DNA of 64,000 bases from an uncultured Alphaproteobacteria bacterium (GTDB taxonomy: Bacteria > Pseudomonadota > Alphaproteobacteria > HIMB59 > GCA-002718135): NCBI GenBank assembly GCA_902584805.1, contig CACIBE010000005.1, positions 62,001 to 126,000 of the forward strand, given 5' to 3'. Below the pieces are notes generated by a model. That model was not told the origin of the DNA. It saw only the letters and a list, made by a program, of their open reading frames with translations, and did no database searches. Below are positions 1-10,943 of the stretch, one piece after another; positions within the stretch are counted from its first letter, which is position 1; every line of letters begins with the position of its first letter. Both the position numbers and the translations under genes were made by a program.

Positions 1-910
<910 letters not shown>

Positions 911-924
911 TTAATTAATTGGGA

Positions 925-1182
925 TTATTGTTCTGTGGGAACAACTGATACAAAAGTTCTTACTCTTGTTTTTTTAAAAGCTACTTTTCCATTTATTGTA
1001 GCAAATATTGTGTGATCTTTACCTATGCCAACATTATCACCTGGATGAAACTTTGTACCTCTTTGCCTAATAATAATGTTTCCTGCTATTACGTTTTCAC
1101 CACCAAATTTCTTAACTCCAAGTCTTCGACCCGCCGAGTCTCTTCCATTCCTAGAACTACCACCTGCTTTTTTCGTTGCCAT
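925..1182 (-). CDS. rpmA: 50S ribosomal protein L27
   Basis: [28 protein letters not shown]...; neighbour of rplU and obgE. Confidence 0.98.
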   Translation of the reverse strand: MATKKAGGSSRNGRDSAGRRLGVKKFGGENVIAGNIIIRQRGTKFHPGDNVGIGKDHTIFATINGKVAFKKTRVRTFVSVVPTEQ

Positions 1183-1703
1183 TATTTATCTTCTTTTTTA
1201 GTTTTAACAGTTTTTTTAACAGTTTTCTTTACTGATTTTTTCTTAGTAGGTGAAGCTTTATTTACTGCTTTTTTTGCAACAGTCTTCTTTTTTGCAACTT
1301 TTAACTCTTTAGACTCAATTTTTTCTTTAGTAACTTTAGTTTCAGTTTTTTTAACTTTTTTTGTTTCAGGTTCAGCAGTGGATTTTTTTCCACCATAAGA
1401 AATTGATTCTATTCTTAATACAGTTAGATATTGTCTATGACCTTGTGTTAGTCTGTAATTTTGTCTTTTTCTTTTTTTAAAAACTATTATTTTTTTATCT
1501 CTGATTTGATCAACAATTTTTGCTTCAATTGAAGCATCTTTTAGTAATGGCTCGCCTAAGCTATTTGTGCTTTGATCACTGATCGCTAATACATCAGTAA
1601 TAGACACTTTATCACCTTTGGATCCCTCAAGTTTTTCTACCTTAAGTATCTGACCAGCTCTTGCTGAGTATTGCTTTCCACCAGTTTTGAAAATTGCTAA
1701 CAT
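1182..1703 (-). CDS. rplU: 50S ribosomal protein L21 with long Lys-rich C-terminal extension
   Basis: [27 protein letters not shown]... L21 core, then low-complexity K/T/V tail. Confidence 0.95.
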   Translation of the reverse strand: MLAIFKTGGKQYSARAGQILKVEKLEGSKGDKVSITDVLAISDQSTNSLGEPLLKDASIEAKIVDQIRDKKIIVFKKRKRQNYRLTQGHRQYLTVLRIESISYGGKKSTAEPETKKVKKTETKVTKEKIESKELKVAKKKTVAKKAVNKASPTKKKSVKKTVKKTVKTKKEDK

Positions 1704-1783
1704 ATCTTTAGATGGCGGGGTTTATAGTGAACTATGCTAATAGTCAAATTAAAAATATGGCGTAAATACTGGAAATAAAGACC

Positions 1784-2536
1784 TTAAAAGCTATCCTTTG
1801 CTTTTCGCAAATAAGCAAATAATTCAAAGTCTGTAAAACCTAGCTCTTTCTTAATTATAGTACCTATTTTTGAATTTTGATTCAGGAATAAGTTATATTG
1901 TTTTTCATCTTCTAATAAAAAAGGTACGGATTTTCCTTTATTATTTAAATCATCATTAATTTTGTTTCTAACTGTCAAATAAGCACTTTCTTTTTTGAGT
2001 GTTTTCTCAAGAAAATTTAAATTGCTTATTGTGTATTCATGACCACAATAAATAATTGTATTTTTACCTAACTCATTGATTTTTTTTAAACTGTTAAACA
2101 TTTCATTTAATGTTCCTTCGAACACACGACCACAACCAAGTCTGAACAGTGTATCACCACAAAATAAAACACCATTGTTTTCATCATAGTAAATTATATG
2201 ATCTAATGTATGCCCGGGTGTTTTTATTATTCTAAATGTATTTAAGCAGGAGTTGACTTCATCTCCATCACGTAAAACGAATCTTGTATTTTCAATCTGA
2301 GCACTGGGAGAGTGTATATTAACTTCTGGAAAAGCATTAAGTATTTCTTTTACACCTGATGTATGATCTTTATGATGATGTGTAATAAATATATCTTCTA
2401 TGGTTAAATTGTTTTCAAGAGCAAAATTTAATATAGGATTACTGTCAGCAGGATCTATAACACAACTCTTAAGCGTGTCATTATATAAAACAAAAGAGTA
2501 GTTGTCTTTTAATTGATTTATAATTTCAACTTTCAT
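1784..2536 (-). CDS. gloB: Hydroxyacylglutathione hydrolase (glyoxalase II)
   Basis: THHHKDHTSG metallo-beta-lactamase motif, GHEYT near C-terminal part. Confidence 0.92.
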   Translation of the reverse strand: MKVEIINQLKDNYSFVLYNDTLKSCVIDPADSNPILNFALENNLTIEDIFITHHHKDHTSGVKEILNAFPEVNIHSPSAQIENTRFVLRDGDEVNSCLNTFRIIKTPGHTLDHIIYYDENNGVLFCGDTLFRLGCGRVFEGTLNEMFNSLKKINELGKNTIIYCGHEYTISNLNFLEKTLKKESAYLTVRNKINDDLNNKGKSVPFLLEDEKQYNLFLNQNSKIGTIIKKELGFTDFELFAYLRKAKDSF

Positions 2537-2543
2537 CTAATAA

Positions 2544-3227
2544 CTAATTTGCAATAACAGAATTTTTCGCAAAAACTTTTTTTGATGATTTAATTTTTAT
2601 TGGTTCAAAATTTTTATAACTTAATAAAAAGATAGCTTCGTGAGTGAAAAAATTAACTCCAGTAATTGATTCACTTATATCAAATTGCTTACCTTTTGAT
2701 GTTAATCCAATACTTTTTTCAATCACAATATTCATTTCATTACACAAATTCAAAAAATCCTTAATTGTAAAAAAATGAATGTTAGGTGTGTCATACCATG
2801 TATAAGGTAAACTTTCTGTTACTGGCATTTTTCCAGATATTAAAAGCTGCAATCTTATTTTCCAATGTCCAAAGTTAGGAAAAGAAACTATTGCTTTTGA
2901 TCCTATTCTTAATAATTCAGACAGAATATCTTTAGGCTTCATCATTGCTTGTAAAGTTTGACTTAAAATTACATAATCAAAACTATTATTTGAATATTGG
3001 GACAAATCCAATTCGGCATTTCCATGTACAACATTGAAACCTCTTGCGATAGCATTTGCAGCTAGATCTCTATTTAATTCAATGCCATGAGTTATCGCAT
3101 TACGATTATTTTCTAATTGTTCCATAAGACCGCCATCACCACATCCAATATCTAGGATTTTTCTGTCTTCTGCGATAAGTGTTTCAATAAGAGACCAATC
3201 TTTTCTTATGCTATTAATTTTATTCAT
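2544..3227 (-). CDS. metW: Methionine biosynthesis protein MetW
   Basis: ILDIGCGDGGLMEQL, QTLQAM, SFPNFGHWKIRLQLLISGKMPVT; directly downstream of metX. Confidence 0.95.
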   Translation of the reverse strand: MNKINSIRKDWSLIETLIAEDRKILDIGCGDGGLMEQLENNRNAITHGIELNRDLAANAIARGFNVVHGNAELDLSQYSNNSFDYVILSQTLQAMMKPKDILSELLRIGSKAIVSFPNFGHWKIRLQLLISGKMPVTESLPYTWYDTPNIHFFTIKDFLNLCNEMNIVIEKSIGLTSKGKQFDISESITGVNFFTHEAIFLLSYKNFEPIKIKSSKKVFAKNSVIAN

Positions 3228-4368
3228 CTATCTTCACAAAGTTGTTTGTTAGGAAACCTTTTATTACATCATCTAACTGCGGTTCCTCTAATAAAAAACT
3301 ATCATGTCCTTTATCAGTATCAATTTCTAGAAAGCTTACTTCTCTTGATAGAGAATTTAATTGATTTACAATCATTTTACTTTCTATAGTAGGGAATAAC
3401 CAATCCGAGGTAAATGAGACAATTAAATATTTTAAATGGTTATTTGGATTATGACTAAACTCAATATTTTTTCTAAATGTTTCATCATGATCAAAATAAT
3501 CCATAGCCCTTGTTAAAAAAAGATATGAATTTGCATCAAATCTTTCAACAAATGATTTACCTTGATATCTCAGATAACTCTCAACTTGAAAATCAGCATC
3601 AAATCCAAAAGAAATAATATCTCTTGATTGAAGTTTTCTTCCAAATTTTCTATGCATCGCATTTTCGGATAAATATGTGATATGCGCAATCATTCTTGCT
3701 ACTGACAGACCTCTTTCAGGCACTTCATTATTTTCAAAGTACTTTCCATTTTTCCAAATAGGATCAGTCATTATTGCCTGTCGCCCAACTTCATGAAATG
3801 CAATATTTTGAGCTGAATGTTTTAAAGCACCTGCAATATGTATTATATTTAAAATTTTATCTGGAAAATCGATTGCCCATTGAAGTGTTTGCATTGCTCC
3901 CATCGAACCACCGATGACAGAAAATAACTTCTCTATATTTAAACTTTCAATCAATAAAGATTGAGCCTTCACCATATCTTTTATTGTTACGGAAGGAAAA
4001 TTACCACCATATGCAACATCACTTCCATTTTGTAACTCTTTAGGGCCAGTTGATCCAGCACAACCGCCAAGTACATTTGAGCAAATTACAAAAAATTTGT
4101 TTGTATCAATTGGTTTATTAGGCCCAACCATTCTAGACCACCAACCTTCTCTCCCAGTAATGGGATTATTCCCAGCAACATATTGATCTCCAGTTAAAGC
4201 ATGGCAAACAAGAATAGCATTAGTTTTATCAGCATTTAATTTGCCATATGTTTTGAATGCTAGTTTAAAACTATCTATTATATCTCCTGATTCTAGTTTT
4301 AAATTAATATTCTCGAAATAGGCTATTTCGCTTTCAAGTTTTGTGTCAGTAGTAAATTTTGTTTTCAT
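3220..4368 (-). CDS. metX: Homoserine O-acetyltransferase
   Basis: LVCHALTGDQYVAG, GGSMGAMQ nucleophile elbow, metX-metW overlap. Confidence 0.96.
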   Translation of the reverse strand: MKTKFTTDTKLESEIAYFENINLKLESGDIIDSFKLAFKTYGKLNADKTNAILVCHALTGDQYVAGNNPITGREGWWSRMVGPNKPIDTNKFFVICSNVLGGCAGSTGPKELQNGSDVAYGGNFPSVTIKDMVKAQSLLIESLNIEKLFSVIGGSMGAMQTLQWAIDFPDKILNIIHIAGALKHSAQNIAFHEVGRQAIMTDPIWKNGKYFENNEVPERGLSVARMIAHITYLSENAMHRKFGRKLQSRDIISFGFDADFQVESYLRYQGKSFVERFDANSYLFLTRAMDYFDHDETFRKNIEFSHNPNNHLKYLIVSFTSDWLFPTIESKMIVNQLNSLSREVSFLEIDTDKGHDSFLLEEPQLDDVIKGFLTNNFVKIDE

Positions 4369-4409
4369 ATCTTTTTAGTCTAACACTATTTGAAAGAATG
4401 AAGGAGGAG

Positions 4410-4472
4410 TGTAAACGCTTTAGCTGATTATTGCTCCACCCGCAAGCTGTCTCAAATCGGTGATAATCGGTC
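4410..4472 (-). promoter_or_regulatory. SAM-II-like riboswitch upstream of metX
   Basis: Reverse strand CACC-GATTTG-AGACAG-CTTGC-GGGTG-GAGCAATAATCA-GCTAAA; conserved GAUUU, CUUGC and GCUAAA blocks with a CACC/GGTG P1 stem, in the metX 5' leader. Confidence 0.75.
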
Positions 4473-4577
4473 TTATATTTATATATCTTTCTAAGTCAAT
4501 AAATCGTCATTTTTTAAATTAAATACTACTTTATTTTGATTTATCGTAAGATAGTTTGTAAAGAAACGTCCAAAATT

Positions 4578-5927
4578 ATGAAAAATAAAGAATTAGACAA
4601 TTTAAGAAGCAAAATTAATAACATTGACGATGAAATTTTATCTTTATTATCTAATCGATCTAAAATTGTTTTAGAAATAGGAAAACACAAAAAAGATAAT
4701 TCTGTTGTTGATCTAGATAGAGAACAAAAAATTCTCGACAGATTAAGCTCTAAATTTACAGGATCTTATCCGAAAGATACCATTGTTAGACTTTGGAGAG
4801 AAATTTTTCAATCTTCTGAAAAACTTCAGAAGTTAACTAAAGAAAATATTCAATCAAAAAGATCTATAGAAAACATTAATGTTTATAAAGGTGGTAAGGC
4901 AAAGTTAAATAACAATAAAAGAGTTATCAAACTTTCTTCAAATGAAAATCCCTATGGTGCTTCACCGAAAGTAATTGAATTGTTAGAAACAAAAAATATT
5001 AATCATGATTTACATAGATACCCAGAAATTGATGGATCATCATTAAGAGAAGCAATAGCTAAAAATTTTTCTATTGATAGTAATAGAATTATTCTTGGCT
5101 CTGGCTCAGATGAAGTTTTATTATTTGCAGCTTTGGCATTTTGTCAAGATGGCGATGAAATTCTCCACGCAAACCACGGCTTTGAGATGTATTCAATTGT
5201 GAGCAAAGTAGTTGGTGCAGTTCCAAAAAAAATTAAGGAAGATGTAAATTTCAATTTAAATATTGAAAATCTCATAGATCAAACAAATGACGCTACTAAA
5301 GTAATTTATATTGCATCACCTAATAATCCAACTGGAACTTATTTGTCTAGAGACCAACTTGTTAAATTAATGAATAGTATTTCTAAAAATATTATAGTTG
5401 TTATAGACGGGGCATATGTCGAATATGTGCAAAAAGACGATTATGATAAAGGATTTAGTTTAACGGATGAATATGAGAATATTATTTTAACAAGAACATT
5501 TTCAAAAACATATGGACTCGCAGCTTTAAGAGTAGGCTGGTGTTATACCAGTCAAAAAATAGCTGATATAATTAATAAAATAAAACCTCCTTTTAATACG
5601 ACAACTATTTCACAGTCTCTTGCAATTAAAGCTTTGGAGGATAAAGAACATATTGAAAACTCTGTTAAATTAAATTCTGAAATTAAAGATTGGTTTGAAA
5701 AAGAGCTCAAACTCCTAAATATTAAAACCAGACAAACTGAAGGTAATTTTACTTTAATTGAAACTTCAGAAGAAGAAGCTGAGAAAATTAGTAATCATCT
5801 TATGAATGATGGCATTATTATAAGGCATTTAAATAGTTATAATCTGCCCAATTTTTTGAGAATTAGTATTGGTACAAAAGAAGAAATGGATTTGACAGTT
5901 GAAAGTTTGAAGAAATTTAATGTCTAA
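4578..5927 (+). CDS. Fused chorismate mutase (type II) - histidinol-phosphate/aromatic aminotransferase
   Basis: N-term MKNKELDNLRSKINNIDDEILSLLSNRSKIVLEIGKHK (AroQ-type); then HisC-type LSSNENPYGASPK, SPNNPTGT, TRTFSKTYGLAALRVGW. Start taken at 4578 rather than track start 4536. Confidence 0.88.
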   Translation: MKNKELDNLRSKINNIDDEILSLLSNRSKIVLEIGKHKKDNSVVDLDREQKILDRLSSKFTGSYPKDTIVRLWREIFQSSEKLQKLTKENIQSKRSIENINVYKGGKAKLNNNKRVIKLSSNENPYGASPKVIELLETKNINHDLHRYPEIDGSSLREAIAKNFSIDSNRIILGSGSDEVLLFAALAFCQDGDEILHANHGFEMYSIVSKVVGAVPKKIKEDVNFNLNIENLIDQTNDATKVIYIASPNNPTGTYLSRDQLVKLMNSISKNIIVVIDGAYVEYVQKDDYDKGFSLTDEYENIILTRTFSKTYGLAALRVGWCYTSQKIADIINKIKPPFNTTTISQSLAIKALEDKEHIENSVKLNSEIKDWFEKELKLLNIKTRQTEGNFTLIETSEEEAEKISNHLMNDGIIIRHLNSYNLPNFLRISIGTKEEMDLTVESLKKFNV

Positions 5928-6831
5928 AATAACTTATGATTCAGCTCTGGTCATTGGTATGGGATTAATTGGATCATCCATAGCGAGGGCAATCAAGGAA
6001 AAACAAATATCAAAAAAAATTTTTGCTATTGATAGAGATAGTGAGGTAATAAATATTTCAAAAAATTTAAATCTTGTGGATGCAATAGAGAGTGATTTAA
6101 ATAAATATAATCAACAATTTGATATTATTTTTATTTGTACGCCTTTGAGCTCATATAGGGATATATTTAAGCAATTGAATAGCTATGTTACTGAAACAAC
6201 ACTAGTAACAGATGTTGGTTCAACAAAAGTAAGTGTTATAGAAGATTTTAAAGAATCAATTAATAATAAAAAAATTTTATTTGTTCCTGCTCACCCTATT
6301 GCTGGATTAGAGAAAAGCGGACCAGAATTTGGTTTCGCAAAGCTGTTTGAAAATAGGTATTGTATTTTGACTCCAATAGAAACTCAGAGTGAGATAACAA
6401 GATCAATTTCAGATATTTGGGAGTCATTTGGAATGAATATAGAAATCATGGAACCTAAACGTCATGACAGAGTACTAGCTATGACATCTCATATTCCACA
6501 ACTCATTGCATATTCTGTCGTAGGAACTGCAACAGAGCTTGAATCTCAAATGAAAGATGAAGTAATTAAGTATTCAGCTGCAGGTTTTAGAGATTTCACA
6601 AGATTGGCAGGTAGTGATCCAGTAATGTGGCGTGATGTTTATGAAAAAAATAAAGAAGCCGTTTTAGAAATGCTTGGTCGTTTCAGTGAAGATCTACTTA
6701 CTTATCAAAAAGCAATAAGAAATAATGATTTAAAATATTTGGAAGAAAAATTTATAAAATCAAAAGAAATTAGAAAAATTATTGAAGAGATTGGTCAAGC
6801 AGGAACTTTTGATCCCACAGAAAAGAATTAG
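5920..6831 (+). CDS. tyrA: Prephenate/arogenate dehydrogenase
   Basis: GMGLIGSSIARAIK, DVGSTK, PAHPIAGLEKSGPEFG; follows the CM-aminotransferase. Confidence 0.92.
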   Translation: MSKITYDSALVIGMGLIGSSIARAIKEKQISKKIFAIDRDSEVINISKNLNLVDAIESDLNKYNQQFDIIFICTPLSSYRDIFKQLNSYVTETTLVTDVGSTKVSVIEDFKESINNKKILFVPAHPIAGLEKSGPEFGFAKLFENRYCILTPIETQSEITRSISDIWESFGMNIEIMEPKRHDRVLAMTSHIPQLIAYSVVGTATELESQMKDEVIKYSAAGFRDFTRLAGSDPVMWRDVYEKNKEAVLEMLGRFSEDLLTYQKAIRNNDLKYLEEKFIKSKEIRKIIEEIGQAGTFDPTEKN

Positions 6832-7535
6832 TTATCCAATAATAAATTTGAAGCAGTTTCTATTCTATTTTGAACTTCGTTTAATAAAACTTTTTTATCT
6901 AAACCTTCATCAATCGTCGGTAAAAATTTTATAGTAATTAATCCTTTTTCTAATACCCATGATTGTTTTGGCCAACATAAACCTGAATTTAAAGCTACAG
7001 GAAGGATTTTTCTTTTCGTATGATTATAAATTCCAATAAAACCTGTCTTATAATCAGGTTTGCTCCCAGGCAGCTTTCTTGTTCCCTCGGGGAAAATAAT
7101 AATTGAAGATCCAAAAGATAATTTTGATTGAACTTTTTGTAACATATCTCTCATAGCTTTTGTTCCACCATCTCTATTAATTGCAACCATATTAGACTTG
7201 AATAAATATTGTCCAAAAATTGGTATAAAGAAAAGCTCTCTTTTATGGATAAAGAAACAATCTTTTAAATAGTAATAGAGTGCAAGTGTCTCAAATGCGG
7301 ACTGATGTTTAGAGGTAATTAAGACACTTTCATTTGGAATATTTTCTAAACCCTCAATTTTATGTTTAATATTACATATAAGATTAAGAAAAACAAAAAT
7401 AATACGTATCCAAAGTTTTGTTGGATATTTAAGTAAATAACTTGGTAATAAGAGAAAAGGTAAACATACAATACCCATCAACACAGTCCATATAACCAAT
7501 GAAATATAAAATATTATACTTTTTAAAATTAACAT
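6828..7535 (-). CDS. plsC: 1-acyl-sn-glycerol-3-phosphate acyltransferase
   Basis: KHQSAFETLALY (HX4D variant region), FPEGTRKLPG. Confidence 0.85.
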   Translation of the reverse strand: MLILKSIIFYISLVIWTVLMGIVCLPFLLLPSYLLKYPTKLWIRIIFVFLNLICNIKHKIEGLENIPNESVLITSKHQSAFETLALYYYLKDCFFIHKRELFFIPIFGQYLFKSNMVAINRDGGTKAMRDMLQKVQSKLSFGSSIIIFPEGTRKLPGSKPDYKTGFIGIYNHTKRKILPVALNSGLCWPKQSWVLEKGLITIKFLPTIDEGLDKKVLLNEVQNRIETASNLLLDN

Positions 7536-7585
7536 ACTTAATGATTTTGTTTTATATACTAGCCTGACTGATCTATATATAATTT

Positions 7586-8029
7586 ATGTTCATTGTTTGC
7601 TCTAATTGTGAATTCAAGTATTTAGTAAATTCTGCAGATCTTAAACCAAATGGTAGAATGGTTGAATGCGCAAATTGTAATCATCAATGGTTTCAAGAAT
7701 TAGATGATACTGACATTACATCATCAGTCCCATCTACAAAAAAAGAAGAATTAGATCAAAATATAAAAAATAATAACCAAAAAGAAAAATTAGAAAAAGA
7801 TCCAGTCAGAAATTTACCAAGTACAGTTGTAAGACAAGAAAAACCAAGTGTTATTAATTCAACGATAGTAATTGCTCTAGCTATAGTTGTAATTTTAGCA
7901 ATATGGATTTATCGATCCTACGGTGTAAATACTTTTATTATTATTGATTTCTATATTAGGGAATTTTTCTTTAATTTAAATTTGATAATTTCAGACTTAG
8001 CTAAAATTATACACAATACTTTAAATTAG
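7586..8029 (+). CDS. MJ0042-type zinc-ribbon, single-TM protein
   Basis: CSNCEFKYLVNSADLKPNGRMVECANCNHQWFQ plus C-terminal hydrophobic segment. Confidence 0.8.
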   Translation: MFIVCSNCEFKYLVNSADLKPNGRMVECANCNHQWFQELDDTDITSSVPSTKKEELDQNIKNNNQKEKLEKDPVRNLPSTVVRQEKPSVINSTIVIALAIVVILAIWIYRSYGVNTFIIIDFYIREFFFNLNLIISDLAKIIHNTLN

Positions 8030-9271
8030 TTACAACCAGCTAGGAATAATATCAGCTTCAATTATTTTCTCAATTTTTTCTGGAGAATAAATAATTGCAT
8101 AATTATCATTGTTTACTAAAATTTCAGAGGGCAGTGGCCTTGAGTTATAATTTGAAGACATTACTTTTCCATAAGCTCCTGTATTTTTTATAACCAGTAG
8201 ATTGCCAATTTTTTGTTTAGCCAATTTAATATTTTTTAAAAAAACATCTGAACTTTCACAAATTGGGCCAGCAATAGAATAATCTATAAATTCCTCTGAT
8301 TTTACATCAATCGCTAATATTTCATGATATGCACCATACATGGCTGGACGTATCAATGTATTCATTCCTGCATCAACAATTAAATAATTTATACCTCCAT
8401 TATTTTTAATTGTAACAATAGAAGTGACTGTAAATCCAGCCTCAGCAATTAAATACCTACCAGGCTCAAATGATAATTCATAGTTTGTTTGCGTAAAACA
8501 ATTATCAAGTTCTTCTTTTACCATCTCAATATTAAAGTCAGGATCAGATTCTTCATATTTAACATGAAAACCTCCACCCAAATCTACATGCTTGATATTA
8601 ATACCTGATTCAATAAACTTATTTGCAGCCATTTTCATTTGAGAAAACGTATTTTTATATGCCTCAATTTTACTAATTTGACTTCCAATATGACAACTAA
8701 TACCAATTAAATTTAAATTTTTACAACTTTTAACTAAATTAATAATTTTATCTAAATTTTCAAATTCAATACCAAACTTATCAGTTTTTTTTCCTGTTGA
8801 AATTTTACTTAAAGTCTCACCATCAACATCTGGATTAAGCCTAACACCAATATCAACGTTTTTATTTTTTTCATTTGCTAAATTATCGAGTAGTTTTATT
8901 TCTTCTAAAGATTCAGTATTAATTAAACGTATGTTTTTATGCATAGCATAGAGTAAGTCTTGTTCAGATTTTCCAACACCTTCAAAAATTATTTTTTTTG
9001 GATCGAAACCAGCTTCCAAGGCCCTTTTTAATTCACCAACTGACACTACATCTGCTCCAATATCTAACGAGTTCATTAATTTCAAAATAGCTTGATTTGA
9101 ATTAGATTTAATTGAATAAAAAATATTGTTACCTAAAATTTCTTTAGTTTTATTTACTTGATTTATAATTTTTTGTTGTGAATACACATAAAAAGGTGTC
9201 TGACAAACTTTAACTAAGTCATATAAAGAAGTACCCTCAATATATGGGTCGTTATTTTTATAAGTTAACAT
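8030..9271 (-). CDS. lysA: Diaminopimelate decarboxylase
   Basis: YSIKSNSNQAILK PLP-lysine region, GISCHIGSQ, FEPGR. Confidence 0.95.
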   Translation of the reverse strand: MLTYKNNDPYIEGTSLYDLVKVCQTPFYVYSQQKIINQVNKTKEILGNNIFYSIKSNSNQAILKLMNSLDIGADVVSVGELKRALEAGFDPKKIIFEGVGKSEQDLLYAMHKNIRLINTESLEEIKLLDNLANEKNKNVDIGVRLNPDVDGETLSKISTGKKTDKFGIEFENLDKIINLVKSCKNLNLIGISCHIGSQISKIEAYKNTFSQMKMAANKFIESGINIKHVDLGGGFHVKYEESDPDFNIEMVKEELDNCFTQTNYELSFEPGRYLIAEAGFTVTSIVTIKNNGGINYLIVDAGMNTLIRPAMYGAYHEILAIDVKSEEFIDYSIAGPICESSDVFLKNIKLAKQKIGNLLVIKNTGAYGKVMSSNYNSRPLPSEILVNNDNYAIIYSPEKIEKIIEADIIPSWL

Positions 9272-9460
9272 TTATTCAGTATTTATAATAACGGATTGTT
9301 GACGTTTTTTCTCTTCTTCTAATTTCTCTAAACATGCTTCATCACATGGATATGTAATTACGGATTTGTCTACTTGATCTTCTGGCAAACTTAAAGGACC
9401 AACTTTACCACAGCTAAAAGTAAACAACAAAAATGATAATAATATTAATCTGATCATCAT
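9272..9460 (-). CDS. Small lipoprotein (LptM/YifL-like) between argH and lysA
   Basis: LLFTFSCGKVGPLSLPE lipobox plus GxxGPL(y/s)LP motif; conserved position between argH and lysA. Confidence 0.8.
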   Translation of the reverse strand: MMIRLILLSFLLFTFSCGKVGPLSLPEDQVDKSVITYPCDEACLEKLEEEKKRQQSVIINTE

Positions 9461-10839
9461 AAGTATTTTTTTATAACAAGTTTTATAATTTTTTTAGTAA
9501 TTTCAGGAGCCGTACCCCCAAAACTTGATTTTGATTTAACACTGTTAGTAGCTGATAGCACTTTTTTTGCGTCAGCTGTTATATTTTTGTCAAATTTTTT
9601 TAATTCACCAAGAGATAATGAATCTATGTTTCTATCTTGTTTTGAACAATAAGAAACAATCTTTCCTGTAACAACATAAGCATCTCTAAATGAATATCTA
9701 AGATTTTGAACCAACCAATTAGCCAAATCGGTAGCGGTTGCATTTGAATTATCAATCAACTCTTTCATTCTAGTTTTGTTGAATGTAGATTTTGATAAAA
9801 TTTCATTCATAACTTTTATACATAAAGAAACATTGTCGTATGAATTAAATGTTATTTGTTTATCGTCTTGTAAGTCTTTGCTATAAGAAAGTGGCAACCC
9901 TTTAATAATATTAAGCATTGAACTTAAATTACTAATGATAATACTTGTTTTTCCTCTAACAAGCTCTGCACCATCTGGATTTTTTTTCTGAGGCATAATT
10001 GAACTACCAGTTGAAAGATCATCTGGTAAATTGATAAAATTAAATTGTTGATTTGACCAAAGTACTATTTCCTCTGCTATTTTTGATAAATGAACAGCAA
10101 TTAGTGATAGAACAAATAAAAATTCTATTACAAAGTCTCTATCTGAGACAGTGTCCATAGCATTTTTTGTTGGCTCTCTAAATCCCAACTCTTTAGTTGT
10201 ATATTTTCTATCAATAGGAAAAGAAGTCCCTGCAAGTGCAGCTGCACCTAAAGGGTTTTCATTAAGACGATATAAACAATCTTCAAGTCTTGTTCTGTCT
10301 CTACCAATCATTTCAACGTAAGCTAAAACATGATGAGCCAATGTTATTGGTTGAGCAATCTGTAAATGAGTGTAACCTGGCATAATTGTTTCAGTATTTT
10401 TTGTTGCAATATTAATTAAAGTTCTCTGAAATTTTTTTAGTTCACTATCTAAAATTTTAGATTCCTTTTTAACCCATAATTTTAAATCAGTTACTACCTG
10501 ATCATTTCTAGATCTTGCAGTATGAAGCTTTCCTGCAATTTTTCCAATTTTCTTAAATAATAAACTTTCAATATTCATATGAATATCTTCAAGTTTTTTT
10601 GAAAATACGACCTTGTTTTTTTCAATATCTCTTTCAATTGCTTTAAGTCCAGAGACTATTGCACTTTGTTCTTTTTTATTTATTATTTTTTGTTTACCGA
10701 GCATTCTAGCATGCGCTATTGACCCAGTTATATCTTCTTTATACAGACGTTGATCGATATCTATAGACGTATTAATTGCATCTAAAATCTCACTAGGTCC
10801 TTTTGAAAAATGGACATTTCTTGAAGGATTTTTTTTCAT
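9457..10839 (-). CDS. argH: Argininosuccinate lyase
   Basis: GSSIMPQKKNPDGAELVRGK signature. Confidence 0.97.
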   Translation of the reverse strand: MKKNPSRNVHFSKGPSEILDAINTSIDIDQRLYKEDITGSIAHARMLGKQKIINKKEQSAIVSGLKAIERDIEKNKVVFSKKLEDIHMNIESLLFKKIGKIAGKLHTARSRNDQVVTDLKLWVKKESKILDSELKKFQRTLINIATKNTETIMPGYTHLQIAQPITLAHHVLAYVEMIGRDRTRLEDCLYRLNENPLGAAALAGTSFPIDRKYTTKELGFREPTKNAMDTVSDRDFVIEFLFVLSLIAVHLSKIAEEIVLWSNQQFNFINLPDDLSTGSSIMPQKKNPDGAELVRGKTSIIISNLSSMLNIIKGLPLSYSKDLQDDKQITFNSYDNVSLCIKVMNEILSKSTFNKTRMKELIDNSNATATDLANWLVQNLRYSFRDAYVVTGKIVSYCSKQDRNIDSLSLGELKKFDKNITADAKKVLSATNSVKSKSSFGGTAPEITKKIIKLVIKKYL

Positions 10840-10943
10840 TTTGCGCGCCTATAAGAGATATTTATATTAATTTCCACCCTTATGCTTAAATTATTTTCAT
10901 ACGGCAAATTTTTCTTATATAAGCTCACCTTTATAGAACTCAC

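Noticed and set aside
1012-1398. 128-aa plus-strand ORF
   Set aside because: Antisense to rpmA/rplU; F/T-rich translation is the complement of the Lys-rich L21 tail
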